Origin: Stentor roeselii
Taxonomy: Eukaryota > Ciliophora > Heterotrichea > Heterotrichida > Stentoridae
Length of the DNA: 64,000 nt
Assembly: GCA_006503475.1 (NCBI GenBank)
Contig: RSEH01000079.1
Location: 62,001-126,000 of the forward strand
Direction of reading: 5' to 3'
Shown: positions 17,696 to 27,171 of the stretch, in pieces
How the letters are laid out: each line of letters starts with the position of its first letter
How positions within the stretch are numbered: the first letter of the stretch is position 1
The notes under the pieces: model-generated
Told to the model about the DNA's origin: nothing
The model's database searches: none
The model's input: the letters and a program-made list of their open reading frames with translations, nothing else
Made by a program: the position numbers and the translations under genes

Positions 17696-20600
17696 CTACT
17701 TCTTAATAAACCTAAAAATTTCATCTAATTTCTCATTCATTCCTTTAACTTCCCCTTTAATTCCTTTGATTTCTTCAAAAATCATCAAATTCTGTTCTTG
17801 AAGTTTACTTACCTTTGTCCTAAGTTTAATATCGTTCTGTTCATTTTTGCCATCTCTTGTTTTTTTATAACAAAAATGCAGGAATTCTTTATGATTTTTG
17901 TTTTTATTCCAAAACATGATGTTTTCTGCCTCGATTACCATCGTTATCAGTTCTTTTGCATCTGCCCAGGCAAGTTGGTTGTTGACCCTGTCGAAGGTGT
18001 CTGACATGATACTGATTAAAAGATTGAGCAACATGATTGGAACGATTAGGGTGTTGCAGAAAAAGATGAAATAAGTTGCGTAACTGTATCCTGATGTGTC
18101 GAAACCTCCGATGTTTAACTCCCAGGAAAGCTTTAGGAAGTGGAAGTAGCCTTGACCTTCGTCGAGAACTATGTTGTAAATCACGGACATTCCTAGGGTT
18201 ACTGTTAATAGGAATACTAAGAATGGGATTATGTCGGAAACTACTGCAAAGAGAAGATTTATAAAATAACGGGTGGAGTCGATTAATCGGAAATAAGAAA
18301 ATGCTTGGAACCAGGTGATTATTACTAGGATCACAATTTCAATCATTGAAATCTCATACCCCGAATAATGTCTTCCAAAGTAAAAACACGTTAAAAACGA
18401 CCGAGACAAGTCACACATATTATACTTATCCCTGAAATAATCAATCGGGTTCCTAACCAATTCAATAGCTTCATATAAAATAAGCAGAATATTGATAGAA
18501 AAAGCCCACAAAAACAGCCAATATATTCTCGTGATTCCATAAATCGATATCAAAACAAGATACATCATATAAACAACAACCTGCGCATAAAGAATAACCC
18601 TGACCTTCCTCCACTTCTCATTAATCAACACCTTAAAAAACTCATTATTGAAAAGTTCTCCATTCAAAGTTTCACCAATAGACCTGGCAAGCAAAATGCT
18701 ATCTCTAGAGCCAGGAACCATGTTAATCCTCATAAAGCTCTGTTTAAAACTAATTTCTTTACCTTCAAGAGACCACTCATCATCATACATGAATAGATAC
18801 TTGTCAGCCAATAGGTTTTTACTACTTGCAACGATAGGAAGACTTCTTTTTGACTTGTAAAATCGAGGCAAGGTTGAATCGGTTGACTTTAATAAGAAAA
18901 ATTCATAGAACTTGGCAACTTGGTAATAAGGGCAAAGGTTTATCCGGATAAGACTACTTTCGAGTATCCATAACTTTAAAGGGTTCAGTTGTGATAACTG
19001 CTCGTATATCACTTCGAGGCAGTCTTCGTAGGCCATTTCCAGGCAAATGTCAATAGGAGTGAAACCCGAGGATGAGGGAAAAACTCCACTGGATGACTGA
19101 AAACCTTGGTCAAGCAACTCAGAGTAGTCCAGGTAAGAGTAAAGATGCATTATGTTTATTCCGTATGGGGATATGTACCAGGAGTTTAGGAAAGGGTCGA
19201 ATTCTTGCATTTTACCTGTGATCAGCTTTATCACTTTTTCGTAGAAGAGACTTATTTGGTCCATCTGGCCGTAGGGTAAGATTTCAGAGGTTGTTAATGG
19301 GTTTCTGTAGAAGTAAATACTGTCTTGGGTTAATACTGATATCAGTGACTGGCCTTGAGCAAAGCAAAACTTCTGAGGATTATTCAAAGATATAGAAAAG
19401 TAACAGATAAGCGAAGGTACATGCAAACATTTCATATCAACACTTCCCAAACAAAATAAAAGTCCAGAGCGATGTGTGAACATAACATCACTTAAATCCA
19501 CATTTTCCTCTGAATTAATTTTCAGTCCTTTAAAAATTTCCCAAATGAAAAGAGTTTTATCCAAATCATAAGAAATCAAATAAACCCCTTCAGGATCAGT
19601 CCACAACCTTTGAACAGAAGCCTTGTTTCCAATCAAAACATGCAAATCTTTGATTCCCGTTTCTAACACCTGATGAATCTGAATAATTCCAGAAGAATCT
19701 CCAGAAAAAATCTGTTTTTCACTAGATTTTAAAGCAACAGCAGTGATTTTTTCCTTGTGAACCACAGACGGCAAAGCCCTTTGGTCTAAGATCCTAAAAA
19801 CCTGATATTGAAACCCTCCAGAAACAACTAAAATATCCTGATTCACATCAAAAACGACTTGTTCAACAACAAAAGCCGAGAATTCCAATCTTTTCTCTTC
19901 TAAATTTTTCTTAAAGTCATAAAAAACTGCTTGAAATACGAGATTATCTTTATCAACTCTTTCCTTTTCAATCACAAAACAAATAAAGTCACAACAAGCA
20001 GCACAACAAATAACTTTAGAATATTCGAACTTACTGTCAACTTCCAAGGCACCTGTGATTGAATCGAATGAATAAAGCTTGTCATTTGAAACAAAGTGAA
20101 TTTCTTGAAAGCCTTTAAGACCTGCTTGTTCAAAAGTAGAGACTGACCCAAACATGAGGTCTTTAGGAAGAAATTTGACTTGAGGTTGAAGGATGTAGTA
20201 TTGGTTTAAGTTTGGCAAACGATGACTGCTGATAGTCCCTTCATTTGACATGCAGAATAAAACACCTGAAGGGTCTAATAAAAGTGACTTTACACTCACT
20301 GACTTTTGAAGTGACTGGGAAAGGTCAGCGACTAAAAAGCCTTCAATGTTTCCGCTTAAGTCCCAAAGGTAAATTTTTCCATCATTCCCGCCGGTTATCA
20401 AGACTCTCTCGTCGTCTGTCACGACTGAAGAGATAGTTTTCATTGAGTGACTGTTTAAAGTAAAGGCTTGGGACATGGTTTGAAGATGGAAAACAATGAT
20501 CATTGACTGATTGCCTGAAAGGATTAGATAATTGTTGTTTTTAGAGATTTTTAAAGATGATATCTCACCGACTCGACTTTCTTTTAGTCTTTCTTGCTTT

Positions 20601-21349
20601 CCTGAAAAGCTGTTATAAACGATTAGGACTCCCCCTTCATGTCCAGAGACAACAAATAAAAAATCAGGACTTGTTTCAAGAACCAGTCCTTTAAAATCAA
20701 CTTCAAATAAAATTCTGCAGTCATTAAAACTTTTCCATTGACAAACTTTTCCATTATTTCCAACATTTTCTAAAGTAAGGAAAGTCTGATCACTAAAGAC
20801 TTTAAGTCCTTGAAACTCAGAAATTTCAGCTTTTTTCAGCTTTTCAATGATTTTCAGGCTAAAATCAGAAACTTTTTGACTTGCCGGGTCAGAACAGAAA
20901 GTGATCTGATATCGAAAGATGGAGTTCTTTTTGTTTACTATCAAAATCTGGTTATTTGAAATTATTGCAGTTTTCAGTCCTTTTCTTGAAAATTTTTCCT
21001 GGTGTTTCTGGTCTTTGACTTCTGGAGAACCACAGAAAAGAAGAGAGTCTTTACAACCGACGTAAAGGGTCAGAGAGTCTAGCTTTAGAAGAATCGAGTT
21101 TCCTTCACAAGGGGTGTGGATTCGATTTGATTTGAATTGTGAGAAGTAGCTGATCACTTCTTGCATTTCTTGTTTCAGGTCTTTTTGCTTCGTGTTTTTG
21201 GTTTTCGGTGATTCTGGAAGGACTTTTGACTGGGACCAGGACTTTGAGATTGAAAAAGGCTGTTTTAGAAGGTCACTTGAATTTAAAGCCTCGAGTTTAC
21301 TTGATTGATCATCGAAGTTTTCATGTAACTGATCCTTAGAGTTCGACAT
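17696..21349 (-). CDS. WD40-ankyrin-TRP-like ion channel fusion
   Basis: A 1,217-aa protein from an intact single frame. The N-terminal 60 residues are polar. About 65-720 contains WD40-type repeats with clear blades, e.g. VTDDERVLITGGNDGKIYLWDL and LKSSEKQIFSGDSSGIIQIHQ. About 740-800 resembles one or two ankyrin repeats (INIMHLYSYLDYSELLDQ and SGFTPIDICLEMA). The last 420 residues are a TRP-type channel: TM1 VRVILYAQVVVYMMYLVLI, TM5 IIPFLVFLLTVTLGMSVIY, a pore segment FLKLSWELNIGGFD, and TM6 FIFFCNTLIVPIMLLNLLI running into SDTFDRV. A short coiled coil at the C-terminus may drive tetramer assembly. Probable cation channel; gating is unknown. Fusion of a cytosolic propeller to a TRP core is not a standard animal architecture. 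Confidence 0.88.
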   Translation of the reverse strand: MSNSKDQLHENFDDQSSKLEALNSSDLLKQPFSISKSWSQSKVLPESPKTKNTKQKDLKQEMQEVISYFSQFKSNRIHTPCEGNSILLKLDSLTLYVGCKDSLLFCGSPEVKDQKHQEKFSRKGLKTAIISNNQILIVNKKNSIFRYQITFCSDPASQKVSDFSLKIIEKLKKAEISEFQGLKVFSDQTFLTLENVGNNGKVCQWKSFNDCRILFEVDFKGLVLETSPDFLFVVSGHEGGVLIVYNSFSGKQERLKESRVGEISSLKISKNNNYLILSGNQSMIIVFHLQTMSQAFTLNSHSMKTISSVVTDDERVLITGGNDGKIYLWDLSGNIEGFLVADLSQSLQKSVSVKSLLLDPSGVLFCMSNEGTISSHRLPNLNQYYILQPQVKFLPKDLMFGSVSTFEQAGLKGFQEIHFVSNDKLYSFDSITGALEVDSKFEYSKVICCAACCDFICFVIEKERVDKDNLVFQAVFYDFKKNLEEKRLEFSAFVVEQVVFDVNQDILVVSGGFQYQVFRILDQRALPSVVHKEKITAVALKSSEKQIFSGDSSGIIQIHQVLETGIKDLHVLIGNKASVQRLWTDPEGVYLISYDLDKTLFIWEIFKGLKINSEENVDLSDVMFTHRSGLLFCLGSVDMKCLHVPSLICYFSISLNNPQKFCFAQGQSLISVLTQDSIYFYRNPLTTSEILPYGQMDQISLFYEKVIKLITGKMQEFDPFLNSWYISPYGINIMHLYSYLDYSELLDQGFQSSSGVFPSSSGFTPIDICLEMAYEDCLEVIYEQLSQLNPLKLWILESSLIRINLCPYYQVAKFYEFFLLKSTDSTLPRFYKSKRSLPIVASSKNLLADKYLFMYDDEWSLEGKEISFKQSFMRINMVPGSRDSILLARSIGETLNGELFNNEFFKVLINEKWRKVRVILYAQVVVYMMYLVLISIYGITRIYWLFLWAFSINILLILYEAIELVRNPIDYFRDKYNMCDLSRSFLTCFYFGRHYSGYEISMIEIVILVIITWFQAFSYFRLIDSTRYFINLLFAVVSDIIPFLVFLLTVTLGMSVIYNIVLDEGQGYFHFLKLSWELNIGGFDTSGYSYATYFIFFCNTLIVPIMLLNLLISIMSDTFDRVNNQLAWADAKELITMVIEAENIMFWNKNKNHKEFLHFCYKKTRDGKNEQNDIKLRTKVSKLQEQNLMIFEEIKGIKGEVKGMNEKLDEIFRFIKK

Positions 21350-21916
21350 TATGGATGATTCAAAAGGGTATTGGAGAAATATTTAAGAATTTGGATTAAT
21401 GAGTTTTAGATCATTGGATTAATTTTGAATTTTTGGATGAGTTTGAAGTTTTTATATTTCGTATAAAATTTTTTGGTTAGTTTTCATGATAGTAGAATGT
21501 TTTAGTTTGCTGATATTATGAAAATTATTTGATATAGGCTTTTTGAGGTGTTTAGATAGTAAGAGGATTGATTTAATAAGTGTGGGTTTTATTGTAGGAA
21601 GTTTAATTTTAGAAGGTTTTTTTCTTGATTTTTGATTAGTTTAAGTAGAGAAAATATAGCAATTGAAAGAGAAATCAAGAATATTGAATATATCGAATTT
21701 CATTAAGAGATTATTCTTCAAATTTAAGGAAGAAATAAAATTACCAAAATCAATTATATTTCAATAACAGCTTTTATTCCTTTCAAGCAAAAACCCAACC
21801 AAAACATCATCGAATTATTTTGACAAATATCCTAAATCTCTTAAATCTGATCTTCAAGTTTTTCAAACCATCAAATTTAAATTTAAACAGCAAGTAGTTC
21901 ATCCATTCCAATAAAA
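21350..21916. promoter_or_regulatory. divergent promoter with skew switch (TRP / coiled coil)
   Basis: Non-coding. About 21350-21640 is almost free of C on the plus strand (leader of the minus-strand channel gene); about 21720-21916 is nearly G-free (leader of the plus-strand gene). No specific motif supported. Confidence 0.5.
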
Positions 21917-23668
21917 ATGCTAAGCAGGTCATTTTCGCAGTACATCATTCCCCAAAACCACTATTCTTATATTCAACACACCTGGCTCCAGCCAACGCCC
22001 CCAGCCTTCCAAGACAATTTAAAACAAATCGAAAGCAAAGTTTCCCTTTTAAAGTCTTCCAGTTCCTTCCTATCCCCAGAGCAAAAACATTTCACCCTGA
22101 TCAAAATCGAGTCCTTCCTTCACGACATGAAAGTCCACCTGCGACAGTTAGACCTAGAAAAGCAAGAAATCATTTCAAAGTACGAAGGAAAAATCGCTTA
22201 CATCGAAGAAGAGCAGGTTGAAAGTGAAAGAAAAAGCTTTTTACTCAAAGACAAGGTGCGAATCCTTTCAGCGCAGTTAACCCAAATGCGCGACGAGTAC
22301 AATCAACTCAACGAAGACTTCAACTCAACAATGCAACTTTTAAAAGAACAAATGAACAGCAGGGAAAAAGCCATGGACGAGGAAGAGGACAAAATTTATA
22401 AACTTAATCATTTGATTCAGGTCTTAAAGGAAGAAATTGAAGGAAAAGATGAGGAAATCTTGAATTTAAAGGAAAAAATTGAGAAAAACTTTAGAAAAAT
22501 AACAGAAAATAATGAAAATCCTGAAGTTTTACTTGAAAATTTAGAGAAAAAGTATAAAAGTTTGGAAATTCTTTATATGCAGCAGATGATGAAAAATAAT
22601 TCACTTCAGGAGAATATTCAGGAAATTGGGATTAGGGAAGGAGGACTGGTGGAGAAGGTTAGAGATCTTGAAGGGAAGTTAAAAGATGCTTGCTCGGCGA
22701 GGGTTACGAAAGATACTAGCTCTGCTGATTTGTCGCAGGGATCTGTTGGGGAAAATGAATTGTTGTCTGGAAAAGTTAGTTGGAGGTTTGAAGCTACACA
22801 GCTTCAGAGTAAGGTTAATGAATTGAAGCAGGAGATTTCGAGACTGAATAAACAGAATGAGGATTATAAGTTTGAGATCATCATGTTGCATAATAAAATC
22901 TCCAGTCTTCAAGCCTCAAAAAAGCCCGAAGCAATCCTCGAGGTATCAGAGCAGCTAAAGTCCAACGACTACGACTTAACCGGAACCCTAGAAGGTGAAA
23001 CCTTCAAAAAGCCCTTAAACGATCTCCAAACAATCACCGAAGAAAACTACTCCGAACTGGTAAAAACCGTGATAATAAAAAACCTTGTCCCAACCGAGAA
23101 CTCATCCGACTACGAAATCCTCGAAAAGACAGTCGATTCTTTAGCAAGAGTCCGAGAAGTGCTTCAAAAACACTCAGAACTGAAAAGAGAGCAACCAGAC
23201 CTGGCAAAGGACCTTTCAAGTTTCATTGAAAGTAAACTGGAAGAGAAAAGTTATGAAAATCGCACTGTTGAAAGTAGACCTTTGAGAATTGATGACTTTG
23301 AATTCCAGAATTATACTGAACCCAGTCCTAGACTCACCCCAAGGTCGCCTTCTAGTCAGACTTCGCATGTTTCAGCACTTGAGGCTAAGATTAAGTCGAA
23401 GAAAAAAATACTCTTGCTGCATAAAGAACAGATTGTTTGTCTTAAGAAGCAGCTCCGAGAGGCAGAAGGGATTTTGCATACCTTTCAAAAATTGGATATA
23501 CCTATGTTGAAGACGCTTTTGTGGGACTTATTCCCTTTACTTCCAAAAGAAGATGAAAAAGTCGAGAAAGAAATCGAACTTTGTCTGAATCTTCTAAATT
23601 TCTCATCCGAGCAAGTCTCAACCTTAAAGTCAAGTCGCGGTAAGAAGAAATTCTGGTTATTTGGGTAG
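21917..23668 (+). CDS. golgin-like coiled-coil protein
   Basis: A 583-aa protein. About 85-260 and 280-345 are heptad-rich coiled coil (e.g. KDKVRILSAQLTQMRDEYNQL). A low-complexity linker at about 440-490 (RPLRIDDFEFQNYTEPSPRLTPRSPSSQTS) precedes a last coiled coil and a compact C-terminal region (about 535-583), LKTLLWDLFPLLPKEDEK...LCLNLLNFSSEQVSTL. Its hydrophobic pattern recalls the GRAB Arf-binding domain of GMAP210/Rud3 ('l..nll..fl..p..d.kr.e.l.lia..L.w...q'). That would make it a Golgi tether, but the call rests on pattern similarity only. Ends in a basic-aromatic KKKFWLFG tail. EMC5 follows 18 nt downstream on the same strand. Confidence 0.6.
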   Translation: MLSRSFSQYIIPQNHYSYIQHTWLQPTPPAFQDNLKQIESKVSLLKSSSSFLSPEQKHFTLIKIESFLHDMKVHLRQLDLEKQEIISKYEGKIAYIEEEQVESERKSFLLKDKVRILSAQLTQMRDEYNQLNEDFNSTMQLLKEQMNSREKAMDEEEDKIYKLNHLIQVLKEEIEGKDEEILNLKEKIEKNFRKITENNENPEVLLENLEKKYKSLEILYMQQMMKNNSLQENIQEIGIREGGLVEKVRDLEGKLKDACSARVTKDTSSADLSQGSVGENELLSGKVSWRFEATQLQSKVNELKQEISRLNKQNEDYKFEIIMLHNKISSLQASKKPEAILEVSEQLKSNDYDLTGTLEGETFKKPLNDLQTITEENYSELVKTVIIKNLVPTENSSDYEILEKTVDSLARVREVLQKHSELKREQPDLAKDLSSFIESKLEEKSYENRTVESRPLRIDDFEFQNYTEPSPRLTPRSPSSQTSHVSALEAKIKSKKKILLLHKEQIVCLKKQLREAEGILHTFQKLDIPMLKTLLWDLFPLLPKEDEKVEKEIELCLNLLNFSSEQVSTLKSSRGKKKFWLFG

Positions 23669-23686
23669 ATAAACATTGAGAATAAA

Positions 23687-24031
23687 ATGAAAGTTCTTCT
23701 CTTTTTAGGTTTTGTTCTTCTTTTTCATGCTGTTTACAGCATGATAGAGTTCCACAAGTTCAACAAAGACCTAACTCACGGCTTATCCCTTCCAAAAGAC
23801 GTAAAAAATGATTAGATTTTAGTCCAGTTAGTCACTGCTGCCTTAATCACTGTATGGTTCGCTGTTCCAGAGAAAAAAGGACTTGCAAAGATAAGGGCAG
23901 ACGAGTTTTACCATGATTTTTCATATGACCAAGGGCAAACCTCCTTAAATTTCAGGAATTTTTATGGATCCAGAGCTGTTCTCATCAACAAAAGAGCCAC
24001 GGCAAACATCGTCAAAGCTCCAAGTAAATAG
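23687..24031 (+). CDS. EMC5/MMGT1, ER membrane protein complex subunit 5 (one 15-nt intron)
   Basis: Exon 1 encodes 38 residues; a 15-nt intron follows; exon 2 encodes 71, for 109 aa. The product starts with a membrane segment (MKVLLFLGFVLLFHAVYSM), then a luminal loop ending LPKD, a second membrane segment (ILVQLVTAALITVWFAV) and a cytosolic tail with FYHDFSYDQ...FRNFYGSRAVL. Human MMGT1 has the same layout, including SLPIDIVLQTLL at the second helix and FYVFNHRGRVLF in the tail. EMC5 is a core subunit of the EMC insertase, which inserts tail-anchored and multipass proteins into the ER. The intron splits the frame, so each exon alone is short and easily missed. Confidence 0.9.
23801..23815 (+). 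other. 15-nt intron in EMC5
   Basis: GTAAAAAATGATTAG, phase 0, exactly between LPKD and ILVQ. Retention would give an in-frame TAG. The EMC5 homology on both sides fixes both splice sites. Confidence 0.93.
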
Positions 24032-24043
24032 ATTAGCTTATAA

Positions 24044-24199
24044 ATGGAACTTTTTGTTGACTGGGGAAAAGAAGACTATTTGGAGTACTTGGCTTTTGTT
24101 TTGATTTTCATGGCTGCTGTGTTTACGGCTAGCTCTTGTTATAAAAGACAGAAAATTATGAAATTGAAAGGACTTGAAATACCGCTTAAGGCAAGATAA
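24044..24199 (+). CDS. 51-aa single-pass membrane protein
   Basis: ATG at 24044 opens a 51-codon frame ending in TAA. The product has an acidic N-terminus (MELFVDWGKEDYLEY), a membrane segment at about 15-31 (LAFVLIFMAAVFTASSC) and a basic tail (YKRQKIMKLKGLEIPLKAR), the usual inside-positive arrangement for an N-out small membrane protein. It lies 12 nt after EMC5 on the same strand and codon use is like neighbouring genes. I do not recognise the family; it could be a small ER or mitochondrial membrane protein. Confidence 0.6.
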   Translation: MELFVDWGKEDYLEYLAFVLIFMAAVFTASSCYKRQKIMKLKGLEIPLKAR

Positions 24200-24430
24200 A
24201 ACCTTTGGGTGATTTTTTATGATGGGTTAGATTTGAGTAATTTTTATTTGGATTAAAGGATTTTTGGGGTTTTTTGGTTTTGGGGATTTTGAGGGAGTCT
24301 TTGGGGTTTAGAGGGTTTTTATTAGGATTGGGTGTTGATGATTTGATTTTTATGGATTGATTATTGTTATTTAATTATTGTAGCACATGTTTAGCCATAT
24401 CATTTAATAATCTTATAGATTTAGATAATA
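24200..24430. other. G-run-rich, C-poor intergenic tract
   Basis: The plus strand is nearly C-free and has G runs at 24266-24269, 24282-24285, 24293-24295, 24303-24306 and 24313-24315, a possible G-quadruplex, downstream of two plus-strand genes. The following 100 nt are ordinary AT-rich leader sequence. Confidence 0.5.
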
Positions 24431-24988
24431 ATGCTTAATAAGAGCACCTTTGTTGGATACTCATCTAGGTACCGAAAGTCAGCAAATGAAAGTGGAAAAT
24501 CTCAGAGTACTGAAGCTCCACGTCTGACTAAGTCACCTACTAAAGTAAAACTGCCGGAGATTACAACAGCCACTGAGAAATCATCAGAAATAACCACTCA
24601 TCGCAAGCTATTCAAAAACAACTCGATAATCCAACCAATCGAAGCCAAATCAAACGACTACGAAAAAGCACTAAAAGCTCATTTAGGTATCAAAAACCTT
24701 TCTAAAGAGTCATCATTTTCTTCCCTTTCTCCAAAAGTAAACAAAAAAGTCTGGGCAACTCCTAAAAGTCAGCTAAAATCACTTGACTTCTCCCAACTAG
24801 CTTCATTCGCCCACGAAGAAACAAGAATCGAAGAATCCATCCGTAAAAACGTTTCAAATCGATTAAAAAAGCCATCAAAGCCAGGAAAAATAGATGAAAA
24901 AGACAAGGAAATACAACAAGTGCAAGAATCATTAAATAAAATAAACGCGTTGCTGAATAAAATCTTGCAAAAAAACATGAAGAAATGA
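24431..24988 (+). CDS. uncharacterised basic protein, 185 aa
   Basis: A Ser/Lys-rich, probably mostly disordered protein. About 1-60 is polar with SP/TP sites (RLTKSPTKVKLPEI). About 75-115 contains a short amphipathic stretch (YEKALKAHLGIKNL). The C-terminus is a short coiled coil (about 155-183, DEKDKEIQQVQESLNKINAL). No signal peptide or membrane segment. ATG at 24431 is the first in frame. The stop lies 13 nt from the convergent RsfS gene. Family not recognised. Confidence 0.7.
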   Translation: MLNKSTFVGYSSRYRKSANESGKSQSTEAPRLTKSPTKVKLPEITTATEKSSEITTHRKLFKNNSIIQPIEAKSNDYEKALKAHLGIKNLSKESSFSSLSPKVNKKVWATPKSQLKSLDFSQLASFAHEETRIEESIRKNVSNRLKKPSKPGKIDEKDKEIQQVQESLNKINALLNKILQKNMKK

Positions 24989-25001
24989 AAAATAGCTAAA
25001 A

Positions 25002-25613
25002 TTACCTCTTTTTTTTAAACCTTTTATACATCTCGAACTCATCCAGTCTGAATTCTTCAATTTCCTTCTTCGGCATCGGGTTTTTCCAGAAGTTTTCAAT
25101 GTCGATTTCCGCCCTGACTTCTTCAGTAAGAAGATAAATATACAAGTCCTTCATCGTGAGCATCATCCAGCCAGAGTCACGTGTTCCAAGAACTTGAAAC
25201 ATGTCAGATTCAGGAATCTCTGCATTTTTCAGAGCTTTTAATAAACTATAAGCCATTCTTGAAATATGTCTTGGAGTGACTCCAGAACAAATCATCAGGG
25301 TGTTAAATAAGGTGTTCTTTGAGTACTGTTTAATGTCCATCACTATCACATCTCTTCCTTGTTCATGTTCTAAAAACTTCTGAAGTCTTCGAAGACTCGG
25401 AATTTTTCCTTTCTTGAACTTGACTTTTTGGTACTTCAAGAAAACTTCTCCTTGTCCCCAAAGAACTCCTTTCGCAGGGCGAGTCGCTAGAATTGAGTCA
25501 TTTAAAACAACTGTCGGAACCTCTGATGTTTTGACTGGGTCAGGGGGGGGAGTTGTTTGAGTTTCAGAGAAAAACCTGAGAATTCGAAAGACACGGGAAA
25601 GACGAGCCTGCAT
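25002..25613 (-). CDS. mitochondrial ribosome assembly/silencing factor, RsfS/MALSU1 family
   Basis: A 203-aa protein. Residues 1-30 are basic and hydroxylated without acids (MQARLSRVFRILRFFSETQ), consistent with a mitochondrial targeting sequence. About 78-180 is the RsfS (Iojap) domain: LEHEQGRDVIVMDIKQYS, then FNTLMICSGVTPRHISRMAYSLL, GTRDSGWMMLTMKDLYIYLLTEEVRAEIDIENFW. Bacterial RsfS binds uL14 and blocks subunit joining; human MALSU1 acts in mitochondrial large-subunit assembly. The W.ml...d.ylyl segment and the final (D)IE.FW motif are diagnostic. A basic KKK tail follows. Divergent from the next gene by 41 nt. Confidence 0.9.
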   Translation of the reverse strand: MQARLSRVFRILRFFSETQTTPPPDPVKTSEVPTVVLNDSILATRPAKGVLWGQGEVFLKYQKVKFKKGKIPSLRRLQKFLEHEQGRDVIVMDIKQYSKNTLFNTLMICSGVTPRHISRMAYSLLKALKNAEIPESDMFQVLGTRDSGWMMLTMKDLYIYLLTEEVRAEIDIENFWKNPMPKKEIEEFRLDEFEMYKRFKKKR

Positions 25614-25654
25614 AAAAGTATTATAAAATGAAGTAATTAAGAAAAAAGGAAAAT

Positions 25655-26326
25655 ATGAACAATATGACGAAATATTCAGTAATGATATTAGAAGATAATA
25701 TGAGAAAAGATGAATCTGGACTTATCAAAACTCTTGCTCGTGAAAGTGAGAAGATCTCAACGAAAGATAACTTTTTCAGCTTGTCAAGTGTAAAGGAGCA
25801 ACTTGACTTAAACGTTTCAGCCTGGAAAGACCATAAAAATTTAACTTTGAATAACTTCGGAGGTCTTCCTCCTATTCACTTGGGTCCTAGTTCCTTAAGA
25901 CACACCCAAAATGAAAGTTTTTCTAAAGGAAAACTTGAAAAATCACCTGAATCGCCCATGAGACTAAAACTTTCACATGACAGGTCCAAGTCGATTTCTT
26001 TGACCAGGGCTTCTGTTTATAAGCCAAGTATTATAAGCATCACTGAAGACATTCAAAAATTTTCCAGTTCAACTCAACATAAACCTCGAATACCGAAAGT
26101 TAGGAAAAATGCGATTATTTCTATGTACCTGCCGAAAAAAAGAAGGAAAAGAATGCAGAATAAAGGAAATTTTGCTACTATTGAAGATTTGATGTCGATT
26201 TTACAACCTACTTTGCATAATTCGATTACGAAAAAAGTCATTTCGATGCTTAGGTCTAAAGCTGACTTGACTCGGATGGTTTCGAAGAAGAATCTGGGAA
26301 GAGTGTCGCATAATTTATCGATTTAA
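25655..26326 (+). CDS. uncharacterised basic protein, 223 aa
   Basis: A Ser- and Lys/Arg-rich protein with no signal peptide or membrane segment. A strongly basic cluster at about 160-172 (LPKKRRKRMQNKG) could serve as a nuclear localisation signal. The C-terminal 50 residues (FATIEDLMSILQPTLHNSITKKVISML) look helical. Several SP sites and RSKS motifs suggest phosphorylation. It shares a 41-nt divergent spacer with the RsfS gene. Family not recognised. Confidence 0.65.
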   Translation: MNNMTKYSVMILEDNMRKDESGLIKTLARESEKISTKDNFFSLSSVKEQLDLNVSAWKDHKNLTLNNFGGLPPIHLGPSSLRHTQNESFSKGKLEKSPESPMRLKLSHDRSKSISLTRASVYKPSIISITEDIQKFSSSTQHKPRIPKVRKNAIISMYLPKKRRKRMQNKGNFATIEDLMSILQPTLHNSITKKVISMLRSKADLTRMVSKKNLGRVSHNLSI

Positions 26327-27171
26327 TTAAAGGATGATGAAATTGGAGATGATTTTAAGATGTTTGTGGATTGAAATAGGGTTTTTTTGGTTTAGGATTG
26401 AATTTTCTTTAGTTTTTAGATGAATTAAGAGGTAATGTTATTTGTTTTCAGTCATTTTTTCCTTCGGAGGTTTGAAGAGCTAGTCTTATTAGAATTCAGG
26501 TAAAATTTAATTCTTGAAATTAAAAAAATATTTATTTTATAGAACTTTACAGGTTTTTTCAGAGATTATCAAGTGGAAATTATGATAAAATGAGGAATCA
26601 TACAGGAATCCGTTAGGAAACCATTGGAAAGAGATGGTTTTAATTACTGAGAAAGAAAACTGTTGGGCTATATTTTCAAGATATTCAGGATCGAGATTCC
26701 ATTCCACTTTAGGAAAAGAGGAATTGAGAGAAAACATCCAAAAAATATCCTTCGATGATTATTTGCATATAATATAACCTGATTTGGATTAAATAATCAA
26801 GATATAAAATATATCTTTTATAAATATATAGAATATGCTGTAATACACTTATAGACATATCTAAAGTTTAATAAGGTAAATAAAAATATAGACAATTTTA
26901 AAGATTTTGACTTTAAATGTGTTTTAGTGGTTAAGGACCAGATGATAAAGAAGAGTTTAAACTATTTACATCACAATCAATTAAACCCGGGTAAATAATT
27001 CTAAAATTTTTTCAATAAAAATCTTCTCAACACTCCCTAATTCAACTTTTAAATAAAAAAAATCATATAAAAGCCTTAAAAATTTCAATTTATAACAATT
27101 TCTTAATTCACTAAATCAAAGCTACATAATCCAGTTGTTAATCTATTAAAAAAAGCCAACTTATGATATCA
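26327..27171. other. intergenic, 0.85 kb; weak small ORF
   Basis: The first 120 nt are G/T-rich and C-poor (3' flank). A 66-codon ATG frame on the minus strand at 26537-26737 (MFSLNSSFPKVEWNLDPEYL...) has plausible amino-acid composition but no recognised family, no neighbour relation and no visible continuation. The remainder is very AT-rich. I treat the small frame as unproven. Confidence 0.4.

Noticed and set aside
26537-26737. 66-aa minus-strand ORF
   Set aside because: Plausible composition but no recognisable family or continuation; left as unproven.
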